64,000 nt of DNA. It comes from JANMMJ01 sp964543235 (GTDB taxonomy: Bacteria > Pseudomonadota > Alphaproteobacteria > Rhizobiales > Aestuariivirgaceae). The notes under the pieces were generated by a model, which was given only the letters and a program-made list of their open reading frames with translations, was not told the origin of the DNA and made no database searches. This document shows, piece by piece, positions 7,494-15,795 of the stretch. Numbering within the stretch: position 1 is the first letter of the stretch; each line of letters starts with the position of its first letter. The position numbers and the translations under genes are program-made. The stretch lies in NCBI GenBank assembly GCA_964543235.1, contig CAZIXE010000001.1, forward strand, positions 62,001 through 126,000, given 5' to 3'.

Positions 7494-8546
7494 ATGAGAC
7501 TGAGTTCGCTATTGCTGGCTGCCGCGCTGGCCATGACCGCGGGCGTGGCCGAGGCCGCGCAGCAGGTCCGCGTCGGCATCTGCGTATCCTGGCCCGGCTA
7601 TTCGAGCTACGAGATCGTCAAGCAGAAGAACCTGTTGCCCGGCTACGAGATCGAGCAGACGATCTTCGAGGATCCGGTCGGCGGCCACTCGGCGCTTGCC
7701 GCAGGCCAGATCGACATCTACCACTGTACCGGCGACTACACACCGCTGATCGCCGAGCGCGGAACGGACTCGGTCGAAGTTGCCTTCACCGCGCCCTCCT
7801 ATGGCGTCGATCACATTGCCACGGCTCCCGGCATCGATGCGGCAAGCCTCAAGGGCAAGAAGGTGGCCGCCCCGCAGGCCTATATCGGCCAGCTGCTGAT
7901 GGGGGTCTGGCTCGATGCCAACAACATCGCCGTCGAGGACGTCGAATGGGTCAACCTCAACGCTGACGAGGCTGTGGGCCCGATGATGTCGGGGGACCTC
8001 GCGGCGGCCTATCTCTATGAGCCGTGGCTGTCGAAAGTGACCGGCGCACTGGAAGGCTCGAAGAGCGCCGGTGATACCTCGCAGGCGACCTTCCTCGAGA
8101 CCGGCATCTTCATGGACGTGATCTACATGAACCGGAACTTCATCGCCGCCAACCGCCAGGCGGCCAAGGACATGCTGAAAGGACATTTCCTCGCCATGCA
8201 GGCCTGGCATGACGATGTCGCTGGCGCCAACCAGATCTTCGCCGACTTCCTGAAATGGCCGAAGGAGGATGTCGAAGGCGTCATCGGCACCAACGGCAAG
8301 TTCCTGCAGGGTGGCGTGTACATCTACGATTTCGATGAATCGGCGCGCGTCTGCGGCGTCCTCGAAGGCGACCCGCCGCTGGGCCTCAAGAATGGCGGCA
8401 TCCTCTCGACAGCCGCATTGATCAACGATTGGTGGATCAAGCTTGGACTGATGAAGGAGAAGGTTGACGTTGCCAGGGCGGTCGATTGCTCGCTGATGGC
8501 GGATCTGGTCAAGGATGGTTTCCGCCAGTCCTTCCAGGCGAACTAG
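7494..8546 (+). CDS. ABC transporter substrate-binding protein, NMT1/TauA-SsuA type
   Basis: The protein has 350 residues with a signal peptide (hydrophobic stretch ending AAALAMTAGVAEAAQ, cleavage expected near residue 22). The mature part is a periplasmic binding protein of the NMT1/SsuA class: VGICVSWPGY, a glycine-alanine hinge, DIYHCTGDYTPL and LKGKKVAAPQAYIG. Relatives bind sulfonates, taurine, pyrimidine precursors or other small organic acids; the ligand cannot be named. A clear Shine-Dalgarno (AGGAGG) sits 7 bp before the ATG. It forms a complete importer with the next two genes. Confidence 0.85.
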   Translation: MRLSSLLLAAALAMTAGVAEAAQQVRVGICVSWPGYSSYEIVKQKNLLPGYEIEQTIFEDPVGGHSALAAGQIDIYHCTGDYTPLIAERGTDSVEVAFTAPSYGVDHIATAPGIDAASLKGKKVAAPQAYIGQLLMGVWLDANNIAVEDVEWVNLNADEAVGPMMSGDLAAAYLYEPWLSKVTGALEGSKSAGDTSQATFLETGIFMDVIYMNRNFIAANRQAAKDMLKGHFLAMQAWHDDVAGANQIFADFLKWPKEDVEGVIGTNGKFLQGGVYIYDFDESARVCGVLEGDPPLGLKNGGILSTAALINDWWIKLGLMKEKVDVARAVDCSLMADLVKDGFRQSFQAN

Positions 8547-8573
8547 CCACGCAGACCCGCAATCGCCGGACCC

Positions 8574-9389
8574 GTGCCAGCCGACATGACGAAGCCGCAA
8601 CGCGTCTTCGAGTTTCTGAGGCCCATCCCCGCATCATGGCAGGTGGGCCTCGGCGTCGCCGTCTGGGTGATCTTCTTCGCCCTGTGGGAACTCGCCGTTC
8701 GCCTGGGCATCGTCACCGAGCTGCTGATGCCGAGCCCGGTCAAGGTCCTCGGCACGCTGGGACAGCTGCTCGCCTCGCGCGACTTCCTTTGGGATATCGC
8801 CGCCAGCGTGACCCGCGTGCTGGTCAGTTTTCTCGCAGCGTCGCTCGTCGCCGTGCCGCTCGGCATCTTCATGGGTACGTTCAGGACGGCGGAAGCCTTC
8901 TGGAATCCCTTTGTGTCGGCCTGGCGGTATCTGCCGGCCCCCTCGTTCATACCCGTGCTGCTCATGTGGTTCGGTACCGGCGAGGGCCCCAAGCTCGCCC
9001 TGCTTTTCATCGGCGTGGTGTTCTTCCTGATTACCCTCGTGATGGACTACACCCGGCAGGTCCGCCGCGAATTCATCGAGACCTCGATGACCCTGGGCGC
9101 CACACGCTGGCAGATTCTGCGCACCGTGGTGGTGCCCGCCGTCCTGCCCAACGTGGTCACCGCCATGCGCCAGATGCTTGCCGTAAGCTGGACCTACCTC
9201 GTCATCGCCGAGATCGTCGCCTCCACCAACGGCATCGGCGCCATGATGATGCGGGCCCGCCGCTTCCTGCATACCGACGAGATCATGGCCGGCATCATCG
9301 TGATCGGCGTTCTCGGCCTCATGTTCGATCTGCTGTTCCGCATGCTGCACCGTTGGCTTTTCCCCTATGCCGAGGAGCACGGCCGATGA
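8574..9389 (+). CDS. ABC transporter permease, SsuC/TauC type
   Basis: The 271-residue integral membrane protein has about six hydrophobic helices (for example VAVWVIFFALWELAV near the start) and the permease-to-ATPase coupling signature (ETSMTLGATRWQILRTVVVPA). It belongs to the BPD_transp_1 family and pairs with the neighbouring binding protein and ATPase. The start is uncertain: GTG at 8574 (MPADMTKPQ) or ATG at 8586; neither has a strong ribosome site. Its last codons overlap the ATPase gene by 4 bp. Confidence 0.85.
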   Translation: MPADMTKPQRVFEFLRPIPASWQVGLGVAVWVIFFALWELAVRLGIVTELLMPSPVKVLGTLGQLLASRDFLWDIAASVTRVLVSFLAASLVAVPLGIFMGTFRTAEAFWNPFVSAWRYLPAPSFIPVLLMWFGTGEGPKLALLFIGVVFFLITLVMDYTRQVRREFIETSMTLGATRWQILRTVVVPAVLPNVVTAMRQMLAVSWTYLVIAEIVASTNGIGAMMMRARRFLHTDEIMAGIIVIGVLGLMFDLLFRMLHRWLFPYAEEHGR

Positions 9390-10180
9390 CGGCGATGCTC
9401 ATCCTCGATAATGTCGGGAAGATTTTCGAATCCGGCCGCGGCAGGACGGTCGAGGCGATACGCGGCGTGTCCTTTGCCGTCGAGCGCAACGAGATCTGCG
9501 TCATTCTGGGACCTTCCGGCTGTGGCAAGTCGACGGTGCTCCGCATGGTGGCGGGCCTTGAGGACCAGTCCTCCGGCACGATCACCCTGGAAGGCAGGCC
9601 CATCGATCGCCCGGGCCGGGACCGCGGCATGGTCTTCCAGGCCTATACCTCCTTCGACTGGCTCACCGTCCAGCAGAATGTCGAGTACGGCATGCGGCTC
9701 CGCAATGTACCGGCTGCGGAGCGCCGCGACCGCGCCCGCCACTTCATTTCACTCGTCGGCCTCACCAAGTTCAGCGACGCCTACCCGAAACAGCTTTCCG
9801 GCGGCATGAAGCAGCGCGTCGCCATCGCCCGCACCCTGGCCAACGATCCCGCCATGCTGCTCATGGATGAGCCATTCGGCGCCCTCGATGCCGAAACCCG
9901 CTGGCACATGCAGGAACTCCTGATCGGCATTGCCGAGCAGGCGAAGACCACGATCCTGATGGTCACCCATGACATCGAGGAAGCCGTCTTCCTTGCCGAC
10001 CGCATCATCTTCATGTCCCGCCATCCCGGCACCGTCGCCGCCGATATCGTTCCCCGCTTCAAGCGCGGGCGCCGCTGGAAACGGAAGGAGGAAGTGCTTG
10101 AACTGGAAGGCTATTCCGAGATCGAGCGCAACATCATGCGGATGATGCGGGAACAGGCGGCCGCGGAACCGCAAAGCTGA
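9386..10180 (+). CDS. ABC transporter ATP-binding protein, SsuB/TauB type
   Basis: The 264-residue nucleotide-binding subunit has Walker A GPSGCGKST, the Q-loop (MVFQAYTSFDWLTVQQNV), signature LSGGMKQRVAIART, Walker B LLMDEPFGALD and the H-loop MVTHDIEEAVFLAD. These are the features of SsuB/TauB/NrtD-like ATPases that drive import with the preceding permease. Start 9386 is coupled to the permease stop (ATGA). The C-terminal region is basic and may contact the membrane face. It is the last gene of the SDR-ABC operon. Confidence 0.88.
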   Translation: MTAMLILDNVGKIFESGRGRTVEAIRGVSFAVERNEICVILGPSGCGKSTVLRMVAGLEDQSSGTITLEGRPIDRPGRDRGMVFQAYTSFDWLTVQQNVEYGMRLRNVPAAERRDRARHFISLVGLTKFSDAYPKQLSGGMKQRVAIARTLANDPAMLLMDEPFGALDAETRWHMQELLIGIAEQAKTTILMVTHDIEEAVFLADRIIFMSRHPGTVAADIVPRFKRGRRWKRKEEVLELEGYSEIERNIMRMMREQAAAEPQS

Positions 10181-10262
10181 CATATTTCCCTTGCGCGTCA
10201 AACCTGCTTAGATGCCGCTCAAGTCCCGTGACGGGGCGATAAATCAAAACAGGGAGTCCTCA

Positions 10263-11858
10263 ATGAAACGCATGACGCTGTTCGCATCCGCATTGCTCGT
10301 GTCCACGATGCTGGCCGGAGCCGCGAATGCCAAGACCCTCGTTTATTGCTCCGAAGGTTCGCCGGAAGGCTTCGATCCGGCGCCCTATACGGCCGGTACC
10401 ACATTCGATGCGTCCTCGAAGCCGCTCTACAATCGCCTGGTCGAGTTCGAGCGCGGCACCACCAAGGTGCTCCCCGGCCTCGCCGAGAGCTGGGAGGCTT
10501 CTGCCGACGGTCTGGAATTCACCTTCCATCTGCGCAAGGGCGTGAAGTTCCACACCACCTCCTATTTCACCCCTTCGCGGGACTTCAACGCCGATGACGT
10601 GGTCTTCTCGTTTGTGCGCCAGTGGAAGAAGGACCATCCCTGGAACCAGTACACGGCTGGCATTGCCTGGGAATATTTCGACGGCATGGACATGCCCGCT
10701 CTCCTCAAGGACATCGTCAAGGTCGATGACTACACGGTGAAGTTCGTGCTCAATCGCCCCGAAGCGCCGTTCATTGCCAACATGGCCATGGATTTTGCCT
10801 CGATTCTCTCCGCCGAATATGCCGCCAAGCTGGAAGCCGACGGCAAGAAGGACATGATCAACCAGCAGCCGGTCGGGACCGGCCCCTTCATGTTTGCCGA
10901 CTATCAGAAGGACGCCGTGATCCGCTATCAGGCACATCCCGACTACTGGGAAGGCAAGCAGCCGATCGACGACCTGGTATTCGCCATCACCACCGACGCC
11001 TCGGTGCGCACCCAGAAGCTCCGGGCCGGCGAATGCCACGTTGCGCCCTATCCCAATCCTGCCGACATCGCCAGCCTGAAGGAGGACGCCAACCTGCAGA
11101 TGATGGAGCAGGAGGGCCTCAACATCGGCTACCTCGCCTACAACGCCCTGCAGCCGCCCTTCGACAATCCCAAGGTCCGCAAGGCCCTGAACATGGCGAT
11201 CAACAAGCAGGCGATCCTCGATGCGGTGTACCAGGGCGCCGGCGCGGCGGCCAAGAATCCGATCCCGCCGACCATGTGGTCCTACAACGACGAGGTCCAG
11301 GACGATCCCTATGATCCCGATGCCGCCAGGAAGATGCTCGAAGAAGCCGGCGTGAAGGATCTCAACATGAAGATCTGGGCCATGCCGGTGCAGCGTCCCT
11401 ACAATCCGGACGCCCGCAAGATGGCCGAGCTGATCCAGGCCGACTTTGCCAAGGTGGGTGTCGGTGTCGAGATCGTCTCCTACGAGTGGGGTGAATACCT
11501 CGAACGCTCGAAGGCCAAGGACCGCGACGGTGCGGTTCTGCTCGGCTGGACCGGCGACAACGGCGATCCCGACAACTTCCTCGCCGTGCTGCTCGGCTGC
11601 TCGGCGGTCGGCGGTTCGAACCGCGCCCAGTGGTGCTATCAGCCATTCGAGGACCTGATCCAGAAGGCCAAGACGCTGCCCAACAACGACGCGCGCGAGC
11701 CGCTCTATCGTGAGGCGCAGAAGATCTTCAAGGAGCAGGCACCCTGGGCGACCATCGCGCACTCGGTGGTTTTCATGCCGATGACCAAGAACGTCGTCAA
11801 CTACAAGATGGACCCGCTGGGCTCGCATCGCTTCGACGGCGTCGACATTTCCGAATAA
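10263..11858 (+). CDS. dppA: Peptide ABC transporter substrate-binding protein (DppA type, SBP family 5)
   Basis: The 531-residue periplasmic binding protein has a signal peptide (KRMTLFASALLVSTMLAG, cleavage near ANA-K) and a mature start KTLVYCSEGSPEGFDP typical of DppA dipeptide-binding proteins. Family-5 landmarks include TFHLRKGVKFH and FNADDVVFSF, and the C-terminal half has WTGDNGDPDNF. It captures di/oligopeptides or related cationic compounds for the following permeases. A GGGAG ribosome site lies before ATG 10263. It heads an operon dppA-B-C-D-F and is separated from dppB by a stable hairpin. Confidence 0.9.
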   Translation: MKRMTLFASALLVSTMLAGAANAKTLVYCSEGSPEGFDPAPYTAGTTFDASSKPLYNRLVEFERGTTKVLPGLAESWEASADGLEFTFHLRKGVKFHTTSYFTPSRDFNADDVVFSFVRQWKKDHPWNQYTAGIAWEYFDGMDMPALLKDIVKVDDYTVKFVLNRPEAPFIANMAMDFASILSAEYAAKLEADGKKDMINQQPVGTGPFMFADYQKDAVIRYQAHPDYWEGKQPIDDLVFAITTDASVRTQKLRAGECHVAPYPNPADIASLKEDANLQMMEQEGLNIGYLAYNALQPPFDNPKVRKALNMAINKQAILDAVYQGAGAAAKNPIPPTMWSYNDEVQDDPYDPDAARKMLEEAGVKDLNMKIWAMPVQRPYNPDARKMAELIQADFAKVGVGVEIVSYEWGEYLERSKAKDRDGAVLLGWTGDNGDPDNFLAVLLGCSAVGGSNRAQWCYQPFEDLIQKAKTLPNNDAREPLYREAQKIFKEQAPWATIAHSVVFMPMTKNVVNYKMDPLGSHRFDGVDISE

Positions 11859-11869
11859 GTCAGCACGAG

Positions 11870-11891
11870 GGGCGGTTCTCCGGAGCCGCCC
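11870..11891 (+). promoter_or_regulatory. Intercistronic hairpin between dppA and dppB
   Basis: GGGCGG at 11870-11875 pairs with CCGCCC at 11886-11891 over a loop whose centre (CTCCGGAG) can pair further. There is no following T tract, so it is probably not a full terminator. Hairpins placed between the binding-protein gene and the permease genes commonly protect the upstream mRNA from 3' exonucleases and lower downstream expression; that role is inferred here. Confidence 0.5.
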
Positions 11892-11899
11892 TTCCACCG

Positions 11900-12910
11900 A
11901 TGTTTCGCTTTCTCCTCTCCCGCTTGCTGCTGCTGATGCCGACCTTCTTCGGCATCACCCTTGTATCGTTCGGATTCGTGCGCATGCTGCCGGGCGATCC
12001 GGTCTTGCTCATGGCGGGCGAACGCTCGCTGAGTCCCGAGCGTCACGCCGAGCTGCTGAAGCAGTTCGGCTTCGACCGTCCGGTCTGGGAGCAGTATCTC
12101 AACTACCTCTGGCAGTTGCTGCAGGGCGATCTGGGCACTTCGCTCAAGACCAAGATTCCTGTCCTGCAGGAGTTCCTGACCCTGTTTCCAGCCACCATCG
12201 AGCTCTCCCTGGTTGCCATCATCTTCGCAGTGGTCCTCGGCATTCCCGCCGGTGTGCTTGCCGCCGTGCGGCGTGGCACCACCTATGACCACGCCGTCAT
12301 GGGCAGCGCCCTGGTCGGTTTCTCGATGCCGATCTTCTGGTGGGGACTGCTGCTCATCATCCTCTTCTCCGTCGTCCTGCAATGGACGCCCGTGTCCGGC
12401 CGTATCGGCCTGACCTATTTCTTCAGGCCCGTCACCGGCTTCATGCTGATCGACAGCCTCATCTCCGGCCAGGCCGGCGCCTTCAAGTCGGCCGTCCGCC
12501 ATCTCATCCTGCCGGCCATCGTGCTCGGCACCATTCCCCTGGCCGTCATCGCCCGCCAGACCCGGTCGGCCATGCTCGAAGTCTTGAGCGACGACTATGT
12601 CCGCACCGCCCGTGCCAAGGGACTGTCGCCGCTGCGGGTCGTGGGCGTCCACGCGCTCCGCAACGCCCTCATTCCGGTCATCACCACCATCGGCCTGCAG
12701 GTTGGAACCCTGCTGGCCGGCGCTATTCTCACCGAGACGATCTTCTCCTGGCCCGGTATCGGCAAATGGATGATCGACGCCATTTCGCGCCGCGACTATC
12801 CGGCGGTGCAGGGCGGTCTGTTGCTCATTGCCGGGGTGGTCATGGTCGTCAACCTCGTGGTCGATGTGCTGTATGGTCTCGCCGATCCGCGCATCCGGCA
12901 CCGGAGGTGA
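11900..12910 (+). CDS. dppB: Peptide ABC transporter permease (DppB type)
   Basis: The protein has 336 residues and about six transmembrane helices. The N-terminal hydrophobic segment contains FFGITLVSFGFVRMLPGDPV, the conserved DppB/GsiC start. The coupling loop reads RTARAKGLSPLRVVGVHALR. The C terminus ends in LYGLADPRI, as in nearly all DppB permeases. It forms the inner-membrane channel together with DppC. The stop lies 4 bp before the dppC start. Confidence 0.92.
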   Translation: MFRFLLSRLLLLMPTFFGITLVSFGFVRMLPGDPVLLMAGERSLSPERHAELLKQFGFDRPVWEQYLNYLWQLLQGDLGTSLKTKIPVLQEFLTLFPATIELSLVAIIFAVVLGIPAGVLAAVRRGTTYDHAVMGSALVGFSMPIFWWGLLLIILFSVVLQWTPVSGRIGLTYFFRPVTGFMLIDSLISGQAGAFKSAVRHLILPAIVLGTIPLAVIARQTRSAMLEVLSDDYVRTARAKGLSPLRVVGVHALRNALIPVITTIGLQVGTLLAGAILTETIFSWPGIGKWMIDAISRRDYPAVQGGLLLIAGVVMVVNLVVDVLYGLADPRIRHRR

Positions 12911-12914
12911 AGCC

Positions 12915-13823
12915 GTGACCGACTCGGCAGCGATCGTCATTGACACCCGCAAGGCCGGGCGCGCCGGGCTGCTGCTCGAATTCTGGAGCTACTTCCGCGA
13001 GAACCGCGGCGCCGTTGCCGGTCTCGCGGTCTTCGTGGCCGTATGCCTGTGCGCCGTCTTCGCCGATCTCATTGCCCCCCACCTTCCCAACGAACAATAC
13101 CGCGATGCCCTGCTGAAGCCCCCGGTCTGGCAGGCCGGATCGGACCCGCGGTTTCTGCTCGGCACCGACTATGTCGGCCGCGACATCCTCTCCCGCCTGA
13201 TCCACGGCAGCCGCTATTCGCTGTTTATCGGCGTCGTCGTGGTTTCGATCTCGGTCCTGTTCGGAGTCGCCATCGGCCTCTTCTCGGGTTTCATCCGCGG
13301 CGCCGTCGACACCGCGATCATGCGCATCATGGACGTCATCCTCGCCTTTCCGAGCCTCCTGCTGGCGCTGGTGCTGGTCGCCCTGCTCGGCCCCAGCCTG
13401 ACCAATGCCATGATTGCCATCGCCCTCATTCAGCAGCCGCACTACGTGCGCCTGACCAGGGCCGCCACCATGGCGGAAATGAACAAGGAATATGTGACCG
13501 CGGCACGAGTTGCCGGTGTCGGCAATCTGCGCCTGATGTTCTCGACCATCCTGCCCAACTGCCTGGCGCCGCTCATCGTCCAGGCAGCGCTGTCCTTCTC
13601 GGATGCCATTCTGGCCGCCGCCGCGCTGGGCTTTCTCGGCATGGGCGCCCAGCCGCCGACCCCCGAATGGGGCACCATGCTGGCCGATGCCCGCCAATTC
13701 GTGACAAGGGCATGGTGGGTGGTGACGATGCCCGGTCTCGCCATCCTGATCACCGTGCTGGCCATCAATCTGATGGGCGACGGGCTGCGCGACGCCCTCG
13801 ATCCCCGGCTGCGGCGGAGCTGA
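12915..13823 (+). CDS. dppC: Peptide ABC transporter permease (DppC type)
   Basis: The 302-residue DppC-type permease has an N-terminal OppC-like cytoplasmic helix, then LLGTDYVGRDILSRLIHGSR (diagnostic of DppC), six hydrophobic segments and the coupling loop (YVTAARVAGVGNLRL). It ends with MGDGLRDALDPRLRRS. The GTG at 12915 was chosen because it follows the GGAGG of the dppB 3' end at a suitable distance; a longer frame from 12828 would read through dppB. It works with DppB as the channel. Confidence 0.9.
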   Translation: MTDSAAIVIDTRKAGRAGLLLEFWSYFRENRGAVAGLAVFVAVCLCAVFADLIAPHLPNEQYRDALLKPPVWQAGSDPRFLLGTDYVGRDILSRLIHGSRYSLFIGVVVVSISVLFGVAIGLFSGFIRGAVDTAIMRIMDVILAFPSLLLALVLVALLGPSLTNAMIAIALIQQPHYVRLTRAATMAEMNKEYVTAARVAGVGNLRLMFSTILPNCLAPLIVQAALSFSDAILAAAALGFLGMGAQPPTPEWGTMLADARQFVTRAWWVVTMPGLAILITVLAINLMGDGLRDALDPRLRRS

Positions 13824-13825
13824 CC

Positions 13826-14812
13826 ATGGCGCTCCTCGACATCGTCAACCTGACCGTAGAGTTCAAGACGGCTTCCGGCTGGTTCCGGGCCGTGGACGGT
13901 GTCTCGCTGACCGCCGATCCGGGCGAGGTTCTGGCCATTGTCGGCGAATCGGGCTCCGGCAAATCCGTGTCCATGCTTGCCGTCATGGGCCTGCTGCCCT
14001 GGACCGCAAGGGTCACCGCCGACCGGCTCGCCTTTGCCGGCAGGGATCTGCTGGCCATGGCTGCGCCCGAGCGCCGCAAGATCATCGGCAAGGACATCGC
14101 CATGATCTTTCAGGAGCCGATGTCCAGTCTCAATCCCTGCTTCACCGTCGGCTTCCAGCTCACCGAGGCCCTCAGGACCCACCTCGACATGGGCAAGGCC
14201 GAGCGCCGCGCCCGCGCCATCGAACTCCTCAACGAGGTCGGCATCCCGGCTCCGGAAACCCGGCTTGCCGCCTTTCCCCACCAGCTTTCCGGCGGCATGA
14301 GCCAGCGGGTCATGATCGCCATGGCCATCGCCTGCAAGCCGCAGCTGCTGATCGCCGACGAGCCGACGACCGCCCTCGATGTCACCATCCAGGCCCAGAT
14401 CCTCGATCTCCTGGCGCGCCTGCAGAAGGAGACCGGCATGGCCCTGGTGCTGATTACCCATTCCATGGGTGTCGTGGCCGAGACCGCCGAGCGTGTCAGC
14501 GTGCAGTATGCCGGCCAGAAGGTGGAGGAGCAGCCGGTCCGGGACTTGTTCGCCGCACCGCGCCATCCCTATACGGCTGCCCTGCTCGCTGCCCTGCCGG
14601 AACGTGCCAGGGGCCGCCACCTGCCATCCATTCCGGGCGTCGTTCCGGGCCAGTTCGATCGCCCGCCGGGATGCCTCTTCTCGCCGCGCTGCCAGTTCGC
14701 AACCAGCCACTGCCGCACCGCTGCGCCCGTCCTCAACCAGGGTGCCCTGTGTCACTATCCCCTGATGAACGGCGTCCCCCAGGGCCATCCGGGCCGGGAG
14801 CAGGCCGCATGA
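13826..14812 (+). CDS. dppD: Peptide ABC transporter ATPase (DppD type)
   Basis: The 328-residue ATPase has Walker A GESGSGKSV, Q-loop FQEPMSSLNP, signature LSGGMSQRVMIAMA, Walker B LLIADEPTTALD and H-loop LITHSMGVVAETA. It carries the C-terminal oligopeptide-transporter extension with cysteines (PGCLFSPRCQFATSHC), which in DppD/DppF relatives can bind an iron-sulfur cluster. It starts 2 bp after dppC and overlaps dppF by 4 bp, so translation is coupled. Confidence 0.92.
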   Translation: MALLDIVNLTVEFKTASGWFRAVDGVSLTADPGEVLAIVGESGSGKSVSMLAVMGLLPWTARVTADRLAFAGRDLLAMAAPERRKIIGKDIAMIFQEPMSSLNPCFTVGFQLTEALRTHLDMGKAERRARAIELLNEVGIPAPETRLAAFPHQLSGGMSQRVMIAMAIACKPQLLIADEPTTALDVTIQAQILDLLARLQKETGMALVLITHSMGVVAETAERVSVQYAGQKVEEQPVRDLFAAPRHPYTAALLAALPERARGRHLPSIPGVVPGQFDRPPGCLFSPRCQFATSHCRTAAPVLNQGALCHYPLMNGVPQGHPGREQAA

Positions 14813-15795
14813 CCACGGTCATCACCGCCACCGGCCTCAAGCGCTATTATGCCGTGACGCGCGGCCTGTTCCGCGAGGCGGCGGTCCTCAAGGCTGTTGA
14901 CGGCGCCAGCTTCACGCTGCAGCGGGGCCGCACCCTGGCGGTGGTCGGTGAGTCGGGTTGCGGCAAGTCAACGCTGGCGCGGCTCGTGACCATGATCGAG
15001 CCGCCGACGGCCGGCTCCCTGAAGATCGGCGGCGTCGAGATTGCCGGCGCCGGGGCGGAAACCCTGCGGACACTGCGTTCCAAGGTTCAGATCGTTTTCC
15101 AGAACCCCTACGGTTCACTCAATCCCCGCCAGAAGATCGGCCACGCTCTCGAGGAACCGCTTCTCGTCAACACACCGCTGCCCCGCAATGAACGGACCGA
15201 GAGGGCCAGGGCCATGATGGCCAATGTCGGCTTGCGGCCCGAGCACTACGACCGTTACCCGCACATGTTCTCGGGCGGCCAGCGCCAGCGCATCGCCATC
15301 GCGCGCGCCCTCATGCTGTCGCCCGACATCCTGGTCCTCGACGAACCGGTATCGGCGCTCGACGTCTCGATCCAGGCACAGGTGCTGAACCTGCTGGCCG
15401 ATCTCCAGGAGAAACTCGATCTCGCCTATCTCTTCATCAGCCATGATCTCTCGGTGGTCCGCCATATCGCGGATGACGTGATGGTCATGTATCTGGGCCG
15501 CGTCGTCGAGCAAGGACCCCGCGATGCGATCTTTCGCAATCCCCAGCATCCCTACACCCGCGCCCTGCTCTCGGCCACGCCCTCACCTGATCCCATGCGG
15601 AAGCGTGAGCGGATCGTGCTCAAGGGTGAACTCCCCTCACCGCTGTCGCCGCCGTCGGGCTGCGCTTTCAACCCCCGCTGTCCGCTGGCCTTCGATCGCT
15701 GCCGCGTCGACAACCCGGCCCTGCTTGCGCATGGCGAAAGTCTTGTGGCATGCCATGCCGTGAACGATCCCCCCGCAGCGACCAAGGCAGCCTGA
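14809..15795 (+). CDS. dppF: Peptide ABC transporter ATPase (DppF type)
   Basis: The second ATPase of the importer has 328 residues with Walker A GESGCGKSTLARL, Q-loop FQNPYGSLNPRQ, signature FSGGQRQRIAIARAL, Walker B LVLDEPVSALD and H-loop FISHDLSVVRHIAD. The C-terminal extension carries cysteines (GCAFNPRCPLAFDRC). It pairs with DppD to power uptake. The stop abuts the start of the AruI-like decarboxylase with no spacer, which puts the decarboxylase in the transporter operon and suggests that the imported compound is metabolically linked to it. Confidence 0.92.
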   Translation: MTTVITATGLKRYYAVTRGLFREAAVLKAVDGASFTLQRGRTLAVVGESGCGKSTLARLVTMIEPPTAGSLKIGGVEIAGAGAETLRTLRSKVQIVFQNPYGSLNPRQKIGHALEEPLLVNTPLPRNERTERARAMMANVGLRPEHYDRYPHMFSGGQRQRIAIARALMLSPDILVLDEPVSALDVSIQAQVLNLLADLQEKLDLAYLFISHDLSVVRHIADDVMVMYLGRVVEQGPRDAIFRNPQHPYTRALLSATPSPDPMRKRERIVLKGELPSPLSPPSGCAFNPRCPLAFDRCRVDNPALLAHGESLVACHAVNDPPAATKAA

